Below, piece after piece: positions 34,975-45,331 of a DNA stretch of 64,000 nucleotides. A model generated the notes under the pieces. It was not told the origin of the DNA. It saw nothing but the letters and a program-made list of their open reading frames with translations, and made no database searches. The stretch is from Chamaelirium japonicum. Its lineage: Eukaryota; Streptophyta; Magnoliopsida; Liliales; Melanthiaceae. Numbering within the stretch: the stretch's first letter is position 1; every line of letters begins with the position of its first letter. The DNA lies in NCBI GenBank assembly GCA_947650365.1, contig OX393555.1, forward strand, positions 85,503,995-85,567,994, in the 5' to 3' direction. Both the position numbers and the translations under genes were made by a program.

Positions 34975-36652
34975 ATGAAGCATCAGGATCATCCAGAAGG
35001 AAGTAACACACGTCAAGCTCATCCAGAGACACATTCGATAAGTCAATGGCTCAACTTCGGGCAGCCCCTCACTGTCCCCGAAATGGGGGTTCGATCAGGG
35101 AGCGGAAGATTGGTCGATCGACCGATCGCTCCACCTCTCCGACAGTCGATAGGGAAAACTGCCCTTGCTCCTGCTGAAAACCCACCATCTACCTACCAAA
35201 TCTCAGCGATCGACTTTTAGCTATTGCAATTGGCTAAGCAAAATGCCACCCTCACAGCTGAAAGGGACGCCCTTAAGAAGGCAGCCTCCGAAGCCGGAAT
35301 TGCTCTCCCCATTCCTTCATTCGACGAGAGAGTTGATCCGCTACGGCAATCGATTTACTCTGAACCACGAAGGTCAATGGGTACCACCGCCCATGAGAGG
35401 ATTCGTCGCAACCCAACGCCCTCTGCGGCTCCATGAAAGCAGAGTGTCTGGGATTGTATCGATGATGAGTCCTCTCAATCATCTTCAGGTCACAACTGTG
35501 TCAGGCAGACACAGTCAAAGCCCAAGTTGCGAGGGAGGCACCAGATGAAAGGAACGCCCTCAAAAGGTAGAACTTCTTTATCCCTCCCACTCCAACATAA
35601 AGCTGGAATGAATCTTCATCACCAACTCCATCCCGCAACCACTCAAAGGCCTGGACAAGTCCTCTCGATCTTACTTCTCGATTTGCATCCAGGTCGGGGG
35701 CATGGTCATAGAGAAGGATACTCTTCTGCTGGACCTCTCCACCGAAGTTTGTTTTAATCGTCCTTTCCGAGGGGATGGAGAACTCCAACTCTCCCCAAGT
35801 TCAATTGACTCAAAGGGGATTCTACCCTCATATTCTAGCATTCAAGCAAGCTCTAACGCCACACGAAGAAAAGAACAATGTGCTTTGCTGAACCTTCGCC
35901 GGAAGCCTTGACGAGCCATCTCTCGATTGGTACCATAACCTTCGGGCTGGGTCCATCACCCAGTTCGGAGTATTGGCAAACCACTTCATGCAACACTATC
36001 AACTCAACTTGAAGCCTGAGAAGAAGCTTGATTCCCTCTACCGGCTGAGGATGGGAGCAGATGAAAGTCTTCGTAGTTTCACAGGAAGATTTCACAACGA
36101 GCACGCCGCTCTCTCAGGACGGTATCTGGATGATGCGACTATCATGTTAGCCTTCCAAAATGCCCTCCGATTCGATCTGCATATCTATAATGATTTCATC
36201 AACAAGCCTCCCCCTTTATTGGATTCGATGTTTGATCGAATTCAGAGGTAGATCGAAGTCGAAGACGATCAAGTCGCCCGAAAGGGACAAGAAACAAAAC
36301 GATAACCTGTCGAGAGGGAAGCCCCAAAGTATACCGCCAAAGCTCATAATGCGGAGGCAGTAGCCCCCCTGCACCCAAGCGGTCGAGAAATAACGGACGT
36401 AGATCGCCTCCGAAGAAGACTACATTCACGGATTGGACTCTACCGATCGAGCAGATTCTCGATCAAATTCAATATCAGGAATTCCTCCGAAGGCCGAATC
36501 CTTTACAGTCTGATACCAAGGTCACAGCTGATAAAACGGTCTACTGCGATTTTCATCGCAGTCATGACCTTTCTACCGATCAATGCTATCGGCTGAGGTA
36601 CCATCTGGAGGATCTGCTACGAGAAGGCCATCTCTAGGAGTTCGTTAAAAGC
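34975..36652 (+). pseudogene. gag: gag pseudogene (capsid/nucleocapsid) of the Tat-type element
   Basis: The likely start is the ATG at 34975 (MKHQDHPEGS). The frame continues through a TAG at 35218 into a coiled-coil-like LAKQNATLTAERDALKKA segment and stops at 35436. After frame changes the capsid core is readable at ~35880-36250 (SLDWYHNL, LANHFMQHYQL, LRSFTGRFHNE), ending at a TAG at 36249. After another shift near 36400 comes a nucleocapsid-like motif CDFHRSHDLSTDQC at ~36546-36587, which lacks the GH pair of the usual zinc-binding pattern, then a TAG at 36635. Gag would form the particle and bind RNA; this copy cannot make it. Confidence 0.75.
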
Positions 36653-37471
36653 GTGCAAGATCAACACCGACCTTCGGCGAAAGGAAAAGAAGCTTACTGG
36701 ATTCACCAAATATCTACCGATCAATCACCTATCGCTGTGCGTGCTAACATCTTCGTCATTCACGGAGTGTTGCACAATCAAACACTGATAGGGAAAGAAG
36801 TCGATTGGCAAGTGCGACGCATATTCAATGTTCGCTCTGCAGCGAACAAAGAAGACACCTGGATTGAAAAACCTATCAAAGGCCTAACTTGGCCATCTAT
36901 CATCTTCAACGACTCTGATCTTCAAGGAGTCCATACTCTACATATGGACCCCCTAATCCTGAAGCTCATCGACGAGAGCACCGTCAACCGCATCCTCATC
37001 GATACCGAAAGCTCTATCGTCATGTTCTCAGACTACTTCAAGCGCCTGGGACATAAATATACAAGCCTCGAAGTTGTCCCGACCGTGATCACGGGCTTCA
37101 ACGGGGAACAGAGCATAACAATAGGAGAATCAAGATTCACCCTCGACCTCAGTCGAGAGACTCGAGTCTCCGTAAGAGTCGCCATTATCGAAGGAACGTC
37201 CAACTACAATATCATCCTGGGGCGGCCTTTCCTCCACCAGATCAATGCTATATCCTCCTCCTACCACCAACTCCTCAAATTTGCAACAGGAGAGGGTATC
37301 GTCTGCATCCGAGGAGATCAACAAACCGGGCGATTTTGCGAAGCGGCAGCTGCAAAAACAGATCACCGAATAAATCTCATCCCCCCGAAGCGACCAAGTG
37401 ATGAAGCTGGTCCTTCTTCAAGATTTCAACCAAAGGAGATCCCACTGTCCGAACCTCTGCCAATCGAATAG
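36653..37471 (+). pseudogene. Aspartic protease region of the Tat-type polyprotein
   Basis: A 272-residue open segment, in frame with the nucleocapsid-like part upstream and the RT downstream, separated from them by TAG codons at 36635 and 37469. The start given is the first ATG of the segment, not a real start. The protease core shows LHMDPLILKL, the active-site region ILIDTESS (around residue 117) and the flap/closing motif NIILGRPFLHQINAISS. Proteases of this clade usually have D-T/G-G-S; here the glycine is Glu, which would be expected to impair catalysis. The protease would process Gag-Pol. Confidence 0.8.
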
Positions 37472-38435
37472 GAGACCTCACCCTCAATCGAAGAAATCAT
37501 TCCAATCAACATCGGCAGTGGAGATCTCCCTCGAGAAACCTTCATCGGTAACGGTCTCAGTGACGCAGAAGCGCGAGACATGGTATCCTTTCTTCAATCC
37601 AACATTGACGTCTTCGCCTGGTGTTTCAAAGATATGCCTAGGATCAAACCGAAGGATGCTTGTCACCGGCTCGCAATCAAAGAAGGAGTGAAGCTCGTCA
37701 AACAAAAACCACGCACAATCCGACCAGAATGACAAGCTGCAGTTCATGAGGAGATTAATAAGCTACTCGCAGCAGGCTTCATTCGTGAAGTAGAGTACCC
37801 CACTTGGATCTCCAACATAGTCATTATCCCTAAGAAGAATGGCAAAATCAAGGTCTGCATCGACTTCACCAACCTCAACAGTGCTTGCCCTAAGGACCCA
37901 TTCCCCATGCCAAGGATAGATAGACTCGTTGACGCCACTACTGGCCACGAGCTCCTATCTTTCATGGACGGATACTCTGGGTATATTTAAATCCCGCTAC
38001 ATCCGGACGATCAAGAGAAGACATATTTCGTGACAGACCGAGGTCTCTACTGCTACAACGTAATGCCATTCGGCCTCAAAAATGCTAGATCGACCTATCA
38101 AAGGCTAGTCACGAAGATGTTCGAATAACAAATCGGTCGCAACGCTGAAGTCTATGATGATGATCTACTCACCAAAAGTCCCAATCGGGAGAGCCACTTC
38201 TCCGATCTAGCAGAGATGTTTAAAATCCTCCGAAAATACCGCATGAGCTCAATCCAGCCAAATATGCCTTCGGTGTTCAATCGGGTAAATTCCTGGGTCA
38301 CCTTGTGACCAGGAGAGGCATCGAAGCGAATCCCAACCAAATTCGAGCTATCCTCGATATACCATCGCCTACCAATCGGAAGGAAGTTCAACGCCTCACT
38401 GGAAGATTAGCTGCTCTCAATCATTCATCTTGAAA
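37472..38435 (+). pseudogene. Reverse transcriptase region of the Tat-type polyprotein
   Basis: Same frame as the protease. Recognisable in order: DVFAWCFKDMP, AIKEGVKLVKQKPR, EEINKLLAAGFIREV, IIPKKNGKIKVCIDF, FMDGYSGY (37961), MPFGLKNA and the catalytic-site region as YDDDLL (38153-38164, normally YVDD in this clade). Breaks: TGA at 37730, TAA at 37988, TAA at 38126, and a frameshift near 38248, after which [19 protein letters not shown] and [17 protein letters not shown] continue in another frame to ~38435. The DD pair of the active site is still present, but the protein cannot be made intact. Confidence 0.85.
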
Positions 38436-38960
38436 TCTTCTGACAAGTGCAAACCGCTCTTCGACAAGTTACGAAAGGCAGATACCTCTGGATAGAGTAC
38501 AACTTGCGAACAAGCTTTTCAAGATGCCAAAAATTATCTCATGCGTACTCCTATTTTGACAGCTCTGCTCCCAAAGGAAGATCTCTGGCTCTATCTTACC
38601 GTCATTGATCAAGCAATCAGTGCGGTCCTGGTCAGCAGAAGAGAAGGCATTGAACATCCAGTCTACTATATCAGTCATACACTTCTCCCGGTAGAGACAC
38701 GATATTCAAAGATTGAGAAGGTCATACTAGCCTTGCTCACCACATCACGACATCTTCAACCCTATTTTGCCTCACATCCGATTATCGTAATCTTAGAGCA
38801 CCCACTCAAAGACATCCTATACAAGGCTGGTCGAGCAGGTCGAATGACCAAATGGGTGATCAAGATGAGTGCTCTCGGAATTCAATTCGAGCCTTGCACT
38901 TCGCTCAAAGGGCAAGCTGTAGCTGACTTCCTTGCCGACTTCCCCGTGGAAGATCCTATT
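38436..38960 (+). pseudogene. RNase H (RT-linked) of the Tat-type polyprotein
   Basis: Opens in frame at 38541 after a damaged connection. Shows LYLTVIDQAISAVLVSR with the first catalytic Asp, VYYISHTLLPVETRYSKIEK with the Glu helix, LQPYFASHPIIVILEHPL, and KMSALGIQFEP...AVADFLADFP, the usual end of the first RNase H in this lineage. Its role is degrading RNA in the RNA:DNA hybrid. Confidence 0.8.
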
Positions 38961-39296
38961 GCATGGAAGGATGATGTCAAAATGCACCTCGATAACGAAC
39001 ACGAACCTCCGCTCAACTCTACTCCTATAACCATCAATCATAGTCCCGAGACTCCCAATACTTATACTCGACGAAAGCTTTACACTGACGGAGCTTCAAG
39101 TGCAATCATTTTGGGAATTAGGATAGTCTTGATATCCCCCGAGCTCGATCACCTCCAAAAGGCTATTCTCCTCGGATTCAACGCTATAAACAACAAAGTA
39201 GAATACGAAGCACTTATCTCTGGATTGGAGATTGCTAGATCTTTGGGGGTGGACCGTCTCATTATCCACAGCGACTCCCAACTGATAATTCGATAG
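38961..39296 (+). pseudogene. Second, archaeal-type RNase H of the Tat lineage
   Basis: In the same frame as the first RNase H. KLYTDGASS (Asp), KVEYEALISGLEIARSLG (Glu) and LIIHSDSQLII (Asp) give the D-E-D catalytic set. A second RNase H after the RT/RNase H core is the hallmark of Tat elements. A TAG at 39294 ends the open segment inside the domain's last helix region, at the spot where relatives read on into INGEY. Confidence 0.82.
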
Positions 39297-39714
39297 ATTA
39301 ATGGGGAGTATACAGCCCGCAAAGAAAGGATGCAACACTACTTGCTTTGGTGATGCATTATCGACAATGATTCAATAACATCGAATTCCTTCAAATCCCA
39401 AGGGCCGAAAATCGAGAAGCTGATGCTCTGGCTAATGCTGCTTCAGTACTTAGAGATTTACTCGGAGAAAGGTGAATACAGATCGACTATCAAAAATCAC
39501 CAAAAACCATCATCGAACAACAGATCGTTTCCACTAATGAATGGTCTCGGGTTAGAGACAGCCGATTTTCAATCTTACAACACATGACCTCGGGGATTGG
39601 AGACTGCCAATTTTTGACTTCTTCAAACATGGCAGAATGCCAGAAGATCCAATTCAAGCCAGAAGACTTCAAAGAAAGCTTCCATGCTACAGCCTCCAAG
39701 GAGCGGATCTATAC
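39297..39714 (+). pseudogene. Linker toward integrase, truncated
   Basis: INGEYTARKERM follows the TAG. Then, in shifted frames, FLQIPRAENREADALA (end of the second RNase H) and HGRMPEDPIQARRLQRK are visible; the latter resembles the region just before the integrase HHCC zinc domain. The sequence ends at 39714 where the TRIM-like array resumes, so integrase is absent. Confidence 0.7.
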
Positions 39715-42700
39715 TTGAGTAGGACTTCTTATCATTTCTCTCTTTGTTTATCTCTTCGTTCTATTCTCTCTTCTTCTCTCTCTGATGTCTTTGTTTCTCT
39801 TTTTGTTTTCTTGTGACTGGTCGATTGAGCACGACATGTTTGTGCTGATAACGTATTATGAGATGGGAGAAAAAAAAGAGAAGAGAATGGAGAAATAAAC
39901 AAAGAAAGAAGAGAGAAGAAGTCTTGCTCCATTCTATTAGCCACGGGTATAGGTGTGAAGTAAGAAGGATGACTGTCTACCGTCGGATCTCTCCCATGGT
40001 TAGGATTTTCGATAGATTACTTAGGCTTTAAGTAAGCTTACCCTATAAATAATATACGACCCTTTTAGGGTGGGGTATATTTGATTACTCTCTTTTTCTC
40101 CCATCTCATAAGACATTATCAGTACGAACATGTCGAGCCCAGCCGACCAGTCATAAGAAAACTGAGAGAGAAAGGAAGATAGAAGTGGAGTTTAGGAATT
40201 TAGATTCCTTCTTACGTCACACCTATACCCATGGATAATGGACTGGAGTAGGACTTCTTCTCTCTTCTCTCTTTATTTATCTCTCTGTTCTCTTCTCTCT
40301 TCTTATCTCTCTTATGTGGAGTTTTGGAATTTAGATTCCTTCTTACTTTACAGCTATACGCGTGGCCAATGGATTGGAGCAGGACTTCTTCTCTCTTTGT
40401 TTATCCCTCTGTTATCTTCTCTCTCTTCTATCATTATTTCTCTCTCTGTTTTCTTGTGACTGGTCGGTTGGGCTTGACATGTTCATGTTGATAACGTGTT
40501 ATGAGAAGAAAGAAAAGAACTGAGAGACAAATAAAGAGAGAAGAAAGAAGAAGTCATGTTCCAGTCCATTCGCCATGGATATATGTGTGAAGTAAGAAGG
40601 AATCTAAATTCCAAAACTCCACTTCTCAATAATATAATTAAATCTTTCAGTTCTCTTTTCTCTTCGTCTATGGATTAGGGTTTCCCATAGATTGCTTAGG
40701 CCCTAAGTAAGCTTTCCCTATAAATAATATACGACCCCTTTAGGGTAGGGCACGTTTGATGACTTTCTCTTTCTCCCATCTCACAACATATTATCAGTAC
40801 GTATATATCGAGCCCAGCTGACCAGTCGTAAGAAAACAGTAAGAGAAACGAAGATAGAAGTGGAGTTTTGGTATTTAGATTCCTTCTTACTTCACACTTA
40901 TACCCTTGGCCAATGGACTGGAGTAGGATATCTTCTCACTTCATTTATCTCTCTGTTCTCTTCTCGCTTCTTATCTCTCTTCTGTCTTCGTTAAACTTGA
41001 CTTCTTCTCCATATAAACGGATAGAGAAACGAAGACAGAAGAGAAAGAAAAAGAGAGAAGAAAATGGAGAGATAAACGAAGAGAGAAGAGCAAAGAAATT
41101 CTGCTCAAGTCCATTGGCCACGGGTATAGGTGTGAATTCATTCTTTTCTCTTTATTTATCTCTCCATTTTCTTCTCGCTTCTTATCTCTCTTTTGTCTTC
41201 ATTAAACTCCTCTTCTTCTCTCAATAAATGGATAGAGAAACGTAGACAGAAGTGTGGAAAGAAGAGAAAAGAGAACGAAGAGATAAACGAAGAGAAGAGT
41301 GAAGAAGTCCTGCTCTAGGCTATTGGCCACGGGTATAAGTGTGAAGTAAGAAGGAATTTAAATTCCAAAACTCCACTTCTGTCTTTGTTTCTCTTTCTCT
41401 TTTCTTGTGACTGGTCAGCTGGGCACGACATGTTCGTGCTGATAACATGTTATAAGATGGAGGAAAGAAAGAGCCGTTAAACATGCCCCACCCTAAAGGG
41501 GTCGTACATTATTTATAGGGTAAGCTTACTTAGTTCCTAAGTATTTTAAAGGAAACCTTAATCCATGGGAGAAGAGAGAAGAGAATAGAGAGATTTAATT
41601 ATATTATTTAAAAGTAGAGTTTTGGAATTTAGATTTCTTCTTACTTCACACCTATACCCGTGGTGAATGGACTGGAGCAGTACTTCTTCTCTCTTCTTTC
41701 TTTGTTTATCTCTTCCTTCTTTTCTCTCTTCTTATTCTTTCTCTTAACTTGTTATCAGCACGAACATATCGAGCCCAGCCGACCAGTCACCAAAAACTAG
41801 AGAGAGAAATAAAAACAGAAGAAAGAGAAGAAGAGATAAGAGAATAGAGAGATAAATAATTTAAATAATATATTTAAATAATTTAGTTAAATTCTAAATG
41901 GTGGACTGCTGGGCTCGACATGTTCATGCTGATAACGTGTTATGAGTAAAGAGAATAAGAGAGAAGAGAATGAAGAGATAAACGATGAAAGAAGAGAGAA
42001 GAAGTCCTCCAGTCCATTATCCATGGGTATAAGTGTTATGTAAAAAGGAATCTAAATTCCAAAACTCCACTTCTCAATAATATAATTAAATCTCTCCGTT
42101 CTCTTCTCTCTTCTCCCATGGATTAAGGTTTCTCATAGATTACTAAGGCCCTAAGTAAGTATACCCTATAAATAATATACGACCCCTTTAGGGTGGGGCA
42201 TATTTGACGGCTCTTATTTTCTCCCATCTCATAATACGTTATCAGCACGAACATGTCGAGCCCAGTCGACCGGTAATAAGAAAAATAGAGAGACAAACGA
42301 AGACAAAAAAAGAGAAAAGAGAACGGAGAGATAAATAAAGATAGAAAAGAGAACTTCACACCTATACCCATGGCCAATGGACTAGAGCAGGACTTCTTCT
42401 CTTCTCACTTTGTTTATCTCTCCGTTCTTTTCTCTCTTCTTCTCTTTCTTCTGTCTTTGTTTCTCTCTTCGTTTATTAAGAAAAGAAGTGGAGTTTAACG
42501 AATACAAAAGAGGGAGAAGAAGAGAGAAGAGAATGGAGAGATAAATGAAGAGAGAATGAGAAGAAGTCCTGCTTCTGTCAATTGGCCATGAGTATAGGTG
42601 TGAAGTAAGAAGGAATCTAAATTTCAAAACTCCACTTCTGTCTTCATTTTTCTATCTATTTTCTTGTGATGGGTCGGCTGGGCTCGACATGTTCGTGCTG

Positions 42701-44550
42701 ATAATGTATTATAAGATGGGAGAAAGAGAGAGAGCCATTAAACATGCCCCATCCTAAAGGGATAGTATATTATTTATAAGGTATGCTTACTTAGGGCCTA
42801 AGCAATCCTTGGGAAAACCTAATCCATGGGAGAAGATAGAAGAGAATGGAGAGATTTAATTATATTACTGAGAATTAGAGTTTTCTCAATAGTATCATCA
42901 CAACGTTATTACGATTATCATAGTAAATTCCCTTCTCTCTTTGTTTTAATCAAACAATTAATTTAATTAAAAAAATTATAGTAATATTACTATGATAATC
43001 ATAATAACGTTGCGAAGATACTATTGAGAAATGATGTTTTAAAATTTAGATTCCTTCTTACTTCATATCTATACCCATAGTGAATGGACTGGAGCATGAC
43101 TTCTTCTCTCTTCTCTTTTCGTTTATCTTTCCGTTCTCATCTCTCATCTTCTCTCTCTTTTATCTTCGTTTCTCTCTCCTCTTTCTTATGACTGGTCGGC
43201 TGGGCTCGACATGTTCGTGCTGATAATATATTATGAGATGGGAGAAAGAGAGAGCCATGAAATATGTCCCACCCTAAAGGGGTCATGTATTATTTAAAGG
43301 GTACGCTTACTTAGTGCCTATGCAATCTATGGGAAATCCTAATCCATGGGAGAAGAGAGAAGAGAATGGAGAGATTTAATTATATTATTGAGAAGTTGAA
43401 TTTTGGAATTTAGATTTCTTTTTACTTCACAACTATACCCATGGCCAATGGACCAGAGTAGGACTTCTTCTCTCTTCATCTTTATTTATCTCTCCATTCT
43501 CTTCTCTCTTCTTCTACTTTTCTGTCTTTGTTTCTCCCTCCGTTTTCTTACGACTTGTCGCTGGGCTCGACATGTTCGTGCTGATAACGTGTTGTGAGAT
43601 GGGAGAAAGAGAGAGCCGTTAAACATGCCCCATACTAAAGGGGCCGTATATTATTTATAGTGTAAGCTTACTTAGGGCCTAAGTAACCTATGGGAAACCC
43701 TAATCTATGGGAGAGATTCGACGGTGTATCTTTTAATATTTGAACTTAGGGCCTAAGCAATTCGGGTGTGCCACTTCTTACTATCGAGCCCAGCCGACCA
43801 GTCGTATCTCTCTCTTCGGTCTTTGTTTACATCTTCGTTCTCTTCTTTCTTCTTCTCTCTCTTATGTGGAGAAGAAGTCCTTCCATTGACCATGGTATAG
43901 GTGTGAAGTAAGAAGGAATCTAAATTCCAAAACTCCTCTTCTGTTTTTGTTTCTCTCTCAGTTTTCTTGCGACTGGTCGGTTGGGCTCGATATATTCGTG
44001 CTGATAATATGTTGTGAGATGGAAGAAAGAGAGAGCCATCAAATATGCCCCACCCTAAAGGGGTCATATATATTATTTATAGGGTAAGTATTATGAGATG
44101 AGAGAAAGAGAGAGCCGTAAATGTGCCCCACCCTAAAGGGGTCATATATTATTTATAGGGTAAGCTTACTTAGGGCCTAAGCAATCTATGGAAAATCCTA
44201 ATCCATGGGAGAAGAGAGAAGTTTGGCAGCTCTCTTTTTCTCCCATCTCACAACACGTTAATTAGTAAACTTAATTATTAAATTATTTAAATTATTTAAT
44301 AATTAAAGAATTAATTAATTTAATTAAAAAATTATAGTAATATTACAATGATAATCATAATAATATTGAGATGATACTATTGAGAAATGGAGTTTTAGAA
44401 TTTAGATTCCTTCTTACTTCACACCTATACCCATGGCGATAATCAATTATATATAATTTAATATTTATAAGGTAAGTTTACTAATTAAGAGAATTGATTT
44501 AATAATTATTTAAATAAATAATTAATATGACCCCTTTAGGGTGGGGCATG

Positions 44551-44705
44551 TTCGATCGGATGGCTGTCTACCGTCGGATCTCTCTCATGGATTAGGGTTT
44601 TCCATAGATTGCTTAGACCCTAAGTAAGCTTACCCTTTAAATAATATACGACCCCTTTAGGGTGGGGCACGTTTGACAGCTCTCTTTTTCTTCCATCTCA
44701 TAACG
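44551..44705 (+). repeat. Truncated LTR (mirror of 23444-23596)
   Basis: TTCGATCGGATGGCTG onward is normal LTR through the TATA region to CTCATAACG. The first ~15 bp are replaced by another LTR's CCTTTAGGGTGGGGCATG, the same fusion as at 23596 and 62696. Confidence 0.65.
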
Positions 44706-44779
44706 CATTATCAGCGCGAACATATCGAGCCTAACCGACCAGTCAAAAGAAAACAGAGAGAGAAACGAAGACAGAACAG

Positions 44780-45163
44780 AGAGAAGAAGATATAGTTAAA
44801 AAAATAATAATTTTAATAAATTTGTTATATAATTAAATAATTAATTTTTTTTATTAAATTATTAAATATTAATTAAAATAAATAAATAAAATAATTATTT
44901 AATTGAGTAATAAAATAAAATAATAATTAAATAATTATTTACTTGTTATTTAAATAATAAATTAATTTTTTAAATATATAAATAATAAAATAATTTTTAA
45001 ATACCTTAATTTTTTTTTAAATAATCAAATTAAGCTAATTAAATTATTAAGCTAATTAAATTAATTAAATAATAAGAAGTAAAAAAGAAAGATGAGGCAC
45101 ACCCGAATTTTTTGCATTAAAAACAATTTATATTTTTCTTTAAAAAATTTAAAATATTACAAC
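44780..45163 (+). repeat. AT-rich internal region, shortened, plus orientation
   Basis: Inverted partner of 22897-23350, with the same junction to the purine tract (AGAAGATATAGTTAAAA). Ends in AATATTACAAC directly before the LTR. No clear polypurine tract is seen at this point. Confidence 0.7.
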
Positions 45164-45331
45164 TGTTATAAGATCGTTCGATCGGATGGTTGTCTACCAT
45201 CGGATCACTCATATGGATTAGGGTTTCTTTTAGATTGCTTAGGCCCTAAATAAGCTTATCCTATAAATAATATACGACTCTTTTAGGGTGGAGAACATTT
45301 GATGGCTCTCTCTTTCTCCCATCTCACAACA
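45164..45331 (+). repeat. 168-bp LTR of TRIM-like element, reference plus copy
   Basis: TGTTATAAGATCG at the start and CTCACAACA at the end give an imperfect inverted terminal repeat (TGTTRTRAGAT). In order: GATCGTTCGATCGG dyad, telo-box (ATTAGGGTTT), TAGGCCCTAA dyad, TATA box CTATAAATAATAT near 45261, a GACTCTTTTAGGGTGG leader, a CT-rich run. CATTATCAGCATGAAC follows at once. This is the clearest plus-strand example of LTR, PBS and purine-tract order. Confidence 0.8.

Larger units (their letters stand above)
34021..39714 (+). mobile_element. Decayed, 3'-truncated Ty3/gypsy element of the Tat lineage
   Basis: Order: LTR-like region with TATA box, PBS-like TTTGGCACTGTCTGTGGGA, gag, protease, reverse transcriptase, RNase H, then a second (archaeal-type) RNase H. 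The second RNase H and the gag CxFH...C motif mark the Tat lineage of plant Ty3/gypsy. The sequence stops at 39714, just where the integrase zinc-binding region should begin, and host repeat follows. No integrase, no 3' LTR, no target duplication. Base composition and codon content are clearly unlike the flanks. At least eight in-frame stops and several frameshifts make it non-functional. Confidence 0.85.
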
